From CAYRVF01 sp964427535 (lineage in GTDB: Bacteria > Chloroflexota > Ktedonobacteria > Ktedonobacterales > JADMIN01): a DNA stretch of 29,326 nt. The notes below the pieces were generated by a model. It had not been told where the DNA came from, made no database searches, and saw only the letters and a program-made list of their open reading frames with translations. Made by a program: the position numbers and the translations under genes. The stretch covers positions 1 to 29,326 of the forward strand of contig CAYRVF010000068.1 of assembly GCA_964427535.1 (NCBI GenBank), given 5' to 3'. Numbering within the stretch: position 1 is the stretch's first letter; each line of letters begins with the position of its first letter. Shown one piece after another: positions 7,978 to 15,032 of the stretch.

Positions 7978-10900
7978 TTATGGCAGGCGAACGTCGCTGC
8001 CCGACAATGCGGTTCGTGTGCGTGCGATGTCGCGCACCGCATGCAGCGACTCGAAGACGCCGAGCGCCTGCCGCAGCTCGTCCTCGGCACGCTCGGCGTC
8101 TCCCCCAGCCTGACGCCGGTGGTAGAGTCCGCCTAGTACATATTGAGTACGAGCAGCCTCCCACTGGGTGCCAAGATCGCGATAGCGCGCCAGGGCGTTC
8201 TCGGCGTCGGTGAGAGCGTCGTCCCAGCGCTCCTCCGAGAGCGCCACGATGGCACGCGCGCGGATTGCCTGCGCGAGCGCCTTACGCGCCCCCGAGCGCC
8301 ATCCGAGCTCCAGCGCCTGCGCACCGTAGCGTTCGTACAGCTCGGCATCGCCGGTACTCGCGGCCAGCTCGGCAAGCTCGGCAAGCAGCATCGCTAGGCT
8401 GTGACGGCCCGAACGGCACTCCAGCGCCGCGACGAGCAGCCCGCGCGCCTCCTGCCTCGCGCCTTCGGCGAGCGCCAGCCGCGCGCGATACACCTCAACA
8501 TATTGCATCTCGCCGTAGTGCGGCAGTTCGGCGGCCTGGCGAGCGAGCGCATCGGACTCGTCACGCTCGCCGCGCCGTGCATGCGCCGTGGCCATTGCCA
8601 ACAACACCCACTGCTGATGCCGCGAGTTGCGGAACGTCGTCTGGCCAGAATGCTGCAGCAGCAAGTTGCCCGCGCTGATCGCTTCCTCCCAGTGGTCCCA
8701 CTCGAAGTGCGTCATGACGAGACTGCGCAGCGCGTGCATCATCAGCGTCTCGGAGTCGGCGGCGCGCGCAAGGTCGAGCGCCGTGCGCGCGTGGTGGGCG
8801 GCGCGCTCGTATTCGCCGACCATCTGGTACGCCTGGCTCACCTCGACGTGCATGTCCACCAGCTCGGTGGGATCGTCAATCTGCTGCGCCAGTTCCAGGC
8901 GGCGCGTCTGACTGTCCAGATAGCCGCGCAGGTCCGTCGTGATCGCCTGTACGTTGCCTAGCGCGTCGAGCGCCTCGGACGCGCCATGCGGGTCGCCCTG
9001 CTCTTCGAGAATACGCACCGCCTCGCGCGCGCTGCGGAGCGCATCCAGCAGCTCGAACTCGCCCCGGCGCTGATACCACGACCACCAGAAGAAACTCTTC
9101 GCGGTCAACAGCTCAGCATACTCGATGGTGTCATACTCACCCAGCGAATCGGCGAGCCGCTGCCCGCGCTGGAGGTAGCTCAATTGCTCCTCGTGCGACG
9201 GAATCCGCTGGAAGTAGCTGGCGTAGCGTGAGGGCAGCAGCACCAGCAGCCGGCACAGGTGCATGCCGCGCAGACGCCACTCGGCCGGAATCTGGGTGAG
9301 ATCGGGCTCTGAGACATTCACCGGCTCAGTCGTCGCCAAGTCAGGCCCGACGACCGCCGCCCGCGCGCACGCATCGTCATCGGTCGGTGTGGCCGATGCG
9401 GCAGGCTGTGTCGCCGCCTTCTCTGTTGAAGGAGCGTAGGCGAGCGACCACAACTCCAGCGCGGCGCGATAGTCGCTCCAGGCATCGTCGGCGCGCAGCA
9501 CGAGCCAGCGCGCGTCGCCCCGCTTGGTGAGCAGATCGACCCGCGTCTCCAGGTTCTCCGGCGAGGCGTCGTCCTGCAGCAGATTGACGGCCTCGGTGTA
9601 GTAGTCCTCGGCGGAAGATGCGGCGTTGCGAGTACGAGCCGCGTCGCCCGCGAGTGTCAGATAGTGGATGACCTTCGCCAGCGCCGCCTGCTTGCGAGCG
9701 ACGTTGCGCGAGCGCGCCAGATTGGCTTGCAGGTAGTATTGCAGCGTATGCCGCGCGAGCAGATCGGCGAACTCGGTCTCCCTGCCGCGCGCGAGGTCTT
9801 CGAGCCATTCGGCGACCCGCGCATGCTCGTGCGCGCGGCGGCTGCGGACGATGCTGGAGTAGACCACCTCGCGGATGAGCGTATGGTTGAACGTGTAGAC
9901 TGGCTCTCCAGGCGGCGCGACGGTGGCGCGCGCGTGCTCGCTGACATGGATCAGCTCCTTCGCCTCCAGCGCTGAGAGCAACGCTGGCAGCCGACCCGCC
10001 TGCAGGTGCGGCGCGAGGTGCAGCAACGCGCTTGGCCAGAAATACCGGCCAATCACGGAGGCGTGCTGCAGCACGTCGCGCTCGACGGAGGAGAGCAGAT
10101 CGAGACGCGCGCCGAGCACCCCCTGAATGGTATCGGGGATGACGGGGTTCGCGACCTCCTCGCTCGTGATCCACTCAGCCGCGACACGCCAGGCGCGCGA
10201 CTCGCCGATGCGCTCCAAGATGCCGCGATCGACGAGCATGCGCACGATCTCCTCGACGTAGAACGGATTGCCCTCCGCCTGCTCGGAGATGCGCGCGCGC
10301 AGCCGTTCCGGCACTTCGTCACCGGGGAGCAGCTCGCGGATCAGCCTGTGCGTGTCGGACACCGTCAGCGCTTCGAGCGCGACCGTCGCGTAGTTGCGTT
10401 TGCCGCCACCCCAGTCGGGCCGCTTCTCCATCAACTCTGGGCGCGCGGTGCACAGCAGCAACAGCGGCACATCGGCGGTGCGCGCCGCGACGAATTCGAG
10501 CAGATCGAGCAGCGCGGCATCCGCCCAGTGGATGTCTTCGACAAAGAGGATGAGGCTCCCCCGCACGGCGATCGACTCGAAGAATGTGCGCCAGGCGCGC
10601 TTCGTACCATCGCGCAACTGCTGGGGATCGGATGGCAACAGCGCCGACATGCGCTCGTGCGTCTCCACGCGGATGGTCGCGCCCAGATAGGCCGCGATGA
10701 CCTCCGCATCGTCGTGCGATTCGGCGTCGAGTTGTCCGCCGATGCACTGCAGAATCTTCTTGCGCGCGGACTCTGGCGTCTCGAGCGCGGCGATGCCGCA
10801 ATGGGTGCGCAGCATCTCAGCCAGCGGCCAGTAGGTAATGCCCTCGCCATACGGAGGACACCGTCCTTCCAGCACCTCCGGCGGATGGGCCATCTCAGGC

Positions 10901-12048
10901 TCGATGCGCGGGCGCGCCGACGTAAGGACGTTCGTGTCCGAGCCGATTTCGACTGCCAGCGCATCGCGCTCATCAGCCGTGGCCAGCACAGTGGACGCGG
11001 CGGGCGTCGTCACGCGCGCGACAAACTCGCGGGCCAGCCGGGTCTTGCCGATGCCCGGCATGCCGAGCAGCGTGACGAGATGCGGCCGCCGTTCGCGCAA
11101 GACACGCGCATAGAGGGCCGTCAGCAGCTCCAGCTCCACCGAGCGGCCGACAAGCGGCGTGCGCCTGCCGTCGATACCGCGCGGTCGTGGGACCGGCGCG
11201 ACTCCCTCATCGCTGAGACCCACCGCCTCCCACATGTGGATGGGACGCGAGCGCCCGCGCAGCGTCACCGATGTCGGCGGGCCGTAGCGCACGGCGCCGA
11301 GCGTCGCCCGATACGTGCGCGGGCCAACGACGATACTATCGGGCTGGGCCATCTGCTGGAACCGCGCAGCCACGTTGACGGGATCGCCCGTGATGAGGAA
11401 ATCACGGCCTTCCGCCGCGCCTGACGCCGCCGCGACCTCGCCTGTGTTGATGCCGATGCGGATATGCAGCTCGGCCGCGCCCGGATCGGCGGCGGTCCGT
11501 TCGGCATTGAAGGCGCGCAGTGCGGCTTGCATGTCGAGTGCGGCGCGAACGGCGCGCAGTGGGTCGTCCTCATGCGTGACGGGCAGCCCGAAGACGGCCA
11601 TCACCGCGTCGCCGATGTACTTCTCGACGGTGCCGCCATGCCGGTGAATCGCCCGCGTCATCGTCTCGAAGAAGGCGGAGAGCAGCGCGCGGGCCTCCTC
11701 GGGGTCCATATCCTCGGCGAGTTCGGTGGAGCTGGTCAGGTCGGCGAAGAGCACGCTCACGATGCGCCGTTGCTCATTCGGCTCGTCATTGTCCGGTGCC
11801 GCGTTACGAGCCGACGACGCCGAAGCGCCCACACGCGGACCGCCACTCGTCCGCCGACCGCCACGACGGAGAGTTCCTGAGGTAGAGTCCGCCGCGGGCT
11901 GAAGCTGCGTGCCGCATTGATTGCAGAAACGGGCCGCCGCTGGATTCATGGCGCCGCAATTGGGGCAGGTACGCGGCAACGCCGAGCCGCACGAGATGCA
12001 AAACCTCGCGAGGTCAGGATTGACCGTGCCGCACTGCTCGCACTTCAT
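7978..12048 (-). CDS. Zinc-ribbon, adenylate cyclase, AAA/STAND-type ATPase and TPR protein
   Basis: A 1356-residue cytoplasmic signalling protein. Order: two zinc ribbons (Cys3, 6, 17, 20 and Cys28, 31, 42, 45), a low-complexity linker, a class III nucleotide cyclase (about 95-275), an ATPase (about 295-680) with Walker A GMPGIGKT (329-336) and Walker B LILFVED (499-505) followed by IHWAD, then a long helical TPR-type region to the end. The cyclase keeps the residues for activity: metal Asp103 and Asp147, the adenine pair Lys143 and Asp222, and Asn225/Arg229. The Lys/Asp pair points to ATP, hence cAMP. A stretch at about 351-390, between Walker A and the conserved PYGEGITYWPLAEML, looks like an insertion. 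The start is Met at 12048, with GGAGG five bases upstream. First gene of the unit that includes the DA1-like peptidase. Confidence 0.9.
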   Translation of the reverse strand: MKCEQCGTVNPDLARFCISCGSALPRTCPNCGAMNPAAARFCNQCGTQLQPAADSTSGTLRRGGRRTSGGPRVGASASSARNAAPDNDEPNEQRRIVSVLFADLTSSTELAEDMDPEEARALLSAFFETMTRAIHRHGGTVEKYIGDAVMAVFGLPVTHEDDPLRAVRAALDMQAALRAFNAERTAADPGAAELHIRIGINTGEVAAASGAAEGRDFLITGDPVNVAARFQQMAQPDSIVVGPRTYRATLGAVRYGPPTSVTLRGRSRPIHMWEAVGLSDEGVAPVPRPRGIDGRRTPLVGRSVELELLTALYARVLRERRPHLVTLLGMPGIGKTRLAREFVARVTTPAASTVLATADERDALAVEIGSDTNVLTSARPRIEPEMAHPPEVLEGRCPPYGEGITYWPLAEMLRTHCGIAALETPESARKKILQCIGGQLDAESHDDAEVIAAYLGATIRVETHERMSALLPSDPQQLRDGTKRAWRTFFESIAVRGSLILFVEDIHWADAALLDLLEFVAARTADVPLLLLCTARPELMEKRPDWGGGKRNYATVALEALTVSDTHRLIRELLPGDEVPERLRARISEQAEGNPFYVEEIVRMLVDRGILERIGESRAWRVAAEWITSEEVANPVIPDTIQGVLGARLDLLSSVERDVLQHASVIGRYFWPSALLHLAPHLQAGRLPALLSALEAKELIHVSEHARATVAPPGEPVYTFNHTLIREVVYSSIVRSRRAHEHARVAEWLEDLARGRETEFADLLARHTLQYYLQANLARSRNVARKQAALAKVIHYLTLAGDAARTRNAASSAEDYYTEAVNLLQDDASPENLETRVDLLTKRGDARWLVLRADDAWSDYRAALELWSLAYAPSTEKAATQPAASATPTDDDACARAAVVGPDLATTEPVNVSEPDLTQIPAEWRLRGMHLCRLLVLLPSRYASYFQRIPSHEEQLSYLQRGQRLADSLGEYDTIEYAELLTAKSFFWWSWYQRRGEFELLDALRSAREAVRILEEQGDPHGASEALDALGNVQAITTDLRGYLDSQTRRLELAQQIDDPTELVDMHVEVSQAYQMVGEYERAAHHARTALDLARAADSETLMMHALRSLVMTHFEWDHWEEAISAGNLLLQHSGQTTFRNSRHQQWVLLAMATAHARRGERDESDALARQAAELPHYGEMQYVEVYRARLALAEGARQEARGLLVAALECRSGRHSLAMLLAELAELAASTGDAELYERYGAQALELGWRSGARKALAQAIRARAIVALSEERWDDALTDAENALARYRDLGTQWEAARTQYVLGGLYHRRQAGGDAERAEDELRQALGVFESLHAVRDIARTRTALSGSDVRLP

Positions 12049-12103
12049 CGACGTCGCCTCCGAGGCTGCCCGCGCCCATCGTCCGCGAGGGCGTCTCACC
12101 TCT

Positions 12104-12109
12104 ATTGTA
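12104..12109 (-). promoter_or_regulatory. -10 box for the cyclase gene
   Basis: The minus strand reads TACAAT, five of six consensus bases, giving a leader of about 50 bases before the ATG at 12048. The -35 region (TATGCA at 17 bases) is weak, so an activator may be needed. Confidence 0.4.
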
Positions 12110-12160
12110 TCGCGGCTACCGGGATGTGCATAGCCGCGCGGGCCTATCAGCGGTGACACA

Positions 12161-12180
12161 GCAGGGCCATATCACCCTGC
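12161..12180. repeat. Short inverted repeat GCAGGG/CCCTGC
   Basis: Six-base arms separated by eight bases, about 55 bases upstream of the cyclase -10 box. It could be an operator half-site pair, but arms this short arise by chance. Confidence 0.25.
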
Positions 12181-12417
12181 CACTATCCTACCGAGGGAAG
12201 TAGCGCCAATCACCCATGCCCGAAGGCTACACGAAGGCCACACTCGACGCCTCAGTGCCCCTCCCCTCCAATGAGAGGAAGTTGGGGGAGAGGTTCTGCC
12301 AGTGGATGGCCCTCCGCTACACAGCGTGTAGGACGGCGGTCCGACGTTTCAGCTACGTGACATGTCCTCGTAACACCGCTAGTGCAGCAGGCTACCAGGA
12401 CATCCGGCCCCCTATGC

Positions 12418-12446
12418 TTGCAGGAAGCATGCTGATTAGGTACAGT
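12418..12446 (+). promoter_or_regulatory. Sigma-70-like promoter for the kinase gene
   Basis: TTGCAG, a 17-base spacer and TACAGT, giving a leader of about 50 bases before the ATG at 12505. It also argues against a longer kinase reading frame that would begin at 12445, inside the -10 box. Confidence 0.6.
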
Positions 12447-12504
12447 GTATCCGACCAAGGTGTGCGATCTTTGCGCATCCTTCCGCCGAGAAAGGAGTAG
12501 CGGC

Positions 12505-13590
12505 ATGCGAGAGCATGATTCTCTTGGCGGGCACGACTGGCCAGAGTACCGCGTCACGGACTCCTCTGCGGAAAGGACTGGCTGGTATCGTGACCGCTAT
12601 CGCGTGCTGGGCCTGCTCGCCGAAGGCGGCATGGCCCGCATCTACTCCGCTCGCGACATGCAGGTCGGGCGCGATGTGGCACTCAAGGAGCTGGCGCCGA
12701 CGATGGCACGTGACCCTGTGCGGGCCGAGCGCTTCCGGCTAGAGGCGCGCCGTATCGCCGCTCTAGTGCATCCACGTATCGTGCCGCTGCTCGATTTCGG
12801 CGAAGAGAATGGGCGGCTCTTCCTCGTGATGCCGCTGTATCCCTCGACACTGCGGCGCCTGCTCGACGAGCGTCGCACGCTGGATTTCGCGACGGCGCTT
12901 CACTTTCTCAGTCAGGTGGCCGATGCGCTGGATTTCGCGCACAGCCAGGGCCTCGTCCACTGCGATGTGAAGCCCGAGAACGTGCTGCTCGACGGCAACG
13001 GCAATGCCCTGCTCACAGACTTCGGCATCTCGCGCACCGTGTCGACCGCGTCGAACACGCTTGCCACGTCCGCGCCACTCCGACAGGCGGAGGCGGGACG
13101 GTCGCCAATGGTGAGCATCGAGTACAGCTCGCCGGAGCAGCTCATCAACCGGCCACTGGACGCGCGCGCCGACATCTATGGCCTGGGCGTGCTGGCATAT
13201 GAGATTCTGACTGGACGCCTGCCCCACGAGTACGACGGCCAGGTCTATTCGCTGCTGCTGCACGTGCTGGAGTCCGCGCCCGTCCCGCCATCTCAGGTTT
13301 CCCCCAGGCCGCTGCCTCCCGCCGCCGACGCCGCCATCCTGAAGGCGCTGGACCGCAATCCGGCGCTGCGATTCGAGCGTGCGGGCGACTTTGTGGCGGC
13401 GCTTGCCGTGCGGCCATCTCGCCTCATCGCACGGCCAGCTCACGCCGCTGCGGCGCCTACACCTGAAAAACCGTCCAAACAGCGGCCTCCGGCTCAACGC
13501 CCGCGGAAGCCCGCCGACGGTGTGCCACCGCTACTGCCAGATACCGGTCGCGGCGGGCTGTTGTCACGGTTCCGGCGGCGCGCCCGGTAG
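12505..13590 (+). CDS. Soluble Hanks-type Ser/Thr protein kinase, non-RD
   Basis: A 361-residue protein kinase. Visible elements: glycine-rich loop AEGGMARIYSA (39-49), ATP-binding Lys61 in VALK, helix-C Glu80, catalytic loop HCDVKPEN (152-159) with Asp154, Lys156 and Asn159, DFG (172-174), and SPEQ (209-212) in place of APE. The HRD arginine is cysteine, so it is a non-RD kinase, a class generally not dependent on activation-loop phosphorylation in the usual way. The kinase domain ends near 300. A basic Pro/Arg-rich tail follows, ending in FRRRAR; unlike PknB-type kinases there is no membrane segment and no PASTA domain. AAAGGAG seven bases before the ATG fixes the start. It is divergent from the cyclase/ATPase/TPR gene, which suggests but does not show a shared signalling role. 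Confidence 0.92.
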   Translation: MREHDSLGGHDWPEYRVTDSSAERTGWYRDRYRVLGLLAEGGMARIYSARDMQVGRDVALKELAPTMARDPVRAERFRLEARRIAALVHPRIVPLLDFGEENGRLFLVMPLYPSTLRRLLDERRTLDFATALHFLSQVADALDFAHSQGLVHCDVKPENVLLDGNGNALLTDFGISRTVSTASNTLATSAPLRQAEAGRSPMVSIEYSSPEQLINRPLDARADIYGLGVLAYEILTGRLPHEYDGQVYSLLLHVLESAPVPPSQVSPRPLPPAADAAILKALDRNPALRFERAGDFVAALAVRPSRLIARPAHAAAAPTPEKPSKQRPPAQRPRKPADGVPPLLPDTGRGGLLSRFRRRAR

Positions 13591-13647
13591 GCTATCCCGC
13601 GCCGTTCTGATGCCAAGGCACGGCAATCTGGCTAACTCCAGTGGTGG

Positions 13648-13653
13648 TATACT
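13648..13653 (+). promoter_or_regulatory. Extended -10 box for the cation transporter gene
   Basis: TATACT preceded by TGG makes an extended -10, with no good -35. A start near 13660 excludes ATG codons at or before 13656 as starts of the transporter and leaves a leader of about 90 bases. Confidence 0.42.
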
Positions 13654-13709
13654 GTATGGAAGACATGAGTGCGGACGCAGACTACGTCTCGACACTCTCT
13701 ACATGCATA

Positions 13710-13730
13710 GGCTACCGATGTGACGTAGCC
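13710..13730 (+). promoter_or_regulatory. Hairpin in the transporter leader
   Basis: GGCTAC and GTAGCC can pair around a nine-base loop, ending 21 bases before the GTG start and 11 before the ribosome site. It might affect translation, or be a chance six-base repeat. Confidence 0.25.
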
Positions 13731-13751
13731 ATGTTGGACCGAGGGCTTGCA

Positions 13752-14792
13752 GTGTTATCGTTACGTTCGGGTCGGACGGAGGCGCAACGACGCGCACCTG
13801 AGACGCGCTCCGAACACAAGCATGCATCGAGCGGATCTCAGCTGCGCCTCGGCTTCAGTCTGACCGTATTGATTTTGCTCATCGAGGTGGCAGGGGGAGT
13901 GCTGGCGCATTCGCTGGCGCTCTTCTCTGACGCCGGGCATATGCTGACCGATGTGATCGCGCTGGGCCTGGCCTGGTTCGCCGCCGCCCAGGCGGAGCGC
14001 CCCGCGAACGCGCGCAGCACATTCGGCTATCACCGTGTTGGCATCGTGACCGCTTTCCTCAACGGTCTGACGCTAGTCGCCATCGCGCTGGTCATCGGGT
14101 TCGAGGCATATCACCGTCTGATGCATCCTGAGGACGTGCAGCCCGGTATCATGATCGCCGCCGCCATCGTCGCGCTGGCCATCAACGTGGTGATCGTGCG
14201 GACGCTGCACGCGGGCCACGAACACAACTTGAACGTGCGGGCGGCGCTGCTGCATGTGATCGGCGATATCGGCGCGTCAGCCGCTGTCGTCGTCGGCGCG
14301 GTCCTCATCCTCATCACCGGCGCGACGTGGGTAGACCCCATTCTGAGCCTGTTGATCGCGCTGGTCATCGCGGCCGGGTCTGTGCGCCTGGTGCGCGAGG
14401 CGTTGAACATTCTGCTGGAGGCCGTACCGAAAGGGCTCTCGGTGCCGAGCGTGGCCCGCGACATCAAAGCCGTCGCGGGCGTGCGGGATGTCCACGACCT
14501 GCACGTCTGGACGATCAGCAGTGGCATGCACGCGCTCTCGTGTCACGCCATCATCGACGATATTCCGCCCAGCGCCAGCGCGCGCATTCTCGACCGGCTC
14601 GGCTCGATGCTGCACGAGAAGTACCGTATCGACCACACGACCATCCAGTTCGAGACTGTCAACCACGACCGGCACGAAGGATTCTGCGTCTGCCAGCCCT
14701 CCTCCTGCGACACCCTCTACTGCGAGCTACGCCAGGTGCCGTCCGACAAGCACGAAGTCGCGCACGACGGCCACGAGCATCCGCACGCATAA
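13752..14792 (+). CDS. Cation diffusion facilitator, probable zinc exporter (CzcD-like)
   Basis: CDF proteins exchange cytoplasmic Zn(II) or related metals for protons. The 346-residue product has six predicted membrane helices (about 33-215) and a cytoplasmic C-terminal domain. The metal site is complete: Asp60, His63 and Asp67 in helix 2 (SDAGHMLTD) and His168 and Asp172 in helix 5 (HVIGD). The HxxxD/HxxxD pattern is that of Zn-selective members. After the HDLHVW domain comes an extra tail with four Cys and many His residues (ending HEHPHA), which could bind metal. I place the start at GTG 13752, because GAGGG lies six bases upstream; ATG 13731 is in frame but has no ribosome site. It follows the kinase gene by 161 bases with its own -10 box. 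Confidence 0.88.
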   Translation: MLSLRSGRTEAQRRAPETRSEHKHASSGSQLRLGFSLTVLILLIEVAGGVLAHSLALFSDAGHMLTDVIALGLAWFAAAQAERPANARSTFGYHRVGIVTAFLNGLTLVAIALVIGFEAYHRLMHPEDVQPGIMIAAAIVALAINVVIVRTLHAGHEHNLNVRAALLHVIGDIGASAAVVVGAVLILITGATWVDPILSLLIALVIAAGSVRLVREALNILLEAVPKGLSVPSVARDIKAVAGVRDVHDLHVWTISSGMHALSCHAIIDDIPPSASARILDRLGSMLHEKYRIDHTTIQFETVNHDRHEGFCVCQPSSCDTLYCELRQVPSDKHEVAHDGHEHPHA

Positions 14793-14872
14793 GGCAACCT
14801 GGCCTCGCGGATTGCTAGAGCAGGGCATACTGTGACCGCCCTCGCTTGCACCACATGCCTGCGCGAACGGAA

Positions 14873-14894
14873 GGGGCGAGGGATGCCTCGCCCC
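14873..14894. repeat. Palindromic repeat, family C copy 1
   Basis: A perfect nine-base stem, GGGGCGAGG and CCTCGCCCC, around a four-base loop, in the gap between the convergent transporter and ABC genes. A related element is at 24244-24263. It could end transcription from either side, but no U-rich run follows. Confidence 0.6.
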
Positions 14895-15017
14895 AACCGG
14901 AAATCGCCACCTTCCCCAATCGGTCACTTGAGATTCGCAAAGGTCATCGTCCATCGTTGACGCGCGGAAGTCTACAGCCGCTCAGTGATTTTCGGCCCGC
15001 CGTCGTTGTGGCATGAC

Positions 15018-15030
15018 TCGCCGGGCGAGG
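15018..15030. terminator. Compact palindrome just after the ABC operon
   Basis: CTCGCC and GGCGAG are separated by one base, three bases past the stop of the second ABC gene. There is no U-run, so at best a weak or protein-assisted end site. Confidence 0.2.
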
Positions 15031-15032
15031 CA

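Larger units (their letters stand above)
12049..12504. other. Divergent intergenic region between cyclase and kinase genes
   Basis: This 456-base region holds a -10 box for the cyclase gene, a short inverted repeat (12161-12180), a GC-rich element with arms CTCCCC/GGGGAG (12261-12290) resembling the dispersed repeats, and the kinase promoter. I see no gene between about 12110 and 12410. Confidence 0.6.

Noticed and set aside
6873..8213. 446-codon plus-strand frame across the comEC start and DA1-like gene
   Set aside because: It overlaps three well-supported minus-strand genes and their ribosome sites, and has no protein motif.
10006..11424. Long open frame (472 codons) on the plus strand inside the cyclase gene
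   Set aside because: It is antisense to strongly conserved domains, has Arg-rich composition typical of shadow frames in GC-rich DNA, and lacks a ribosome site.
12049..12159. Longer N-terminus for the cyclase protein
   Set aside because: The added 37 residues have no ribosome site, would cover the -10 box at 12104, and precede the natural zinc-ribbon start.
14826..14960. A tRNA or small RNA gene between the transporter and ABC genes
   Set aside because: Only a repeat hairpin is present; there is no cloverleaf, no T-loop sequence and no promoter.
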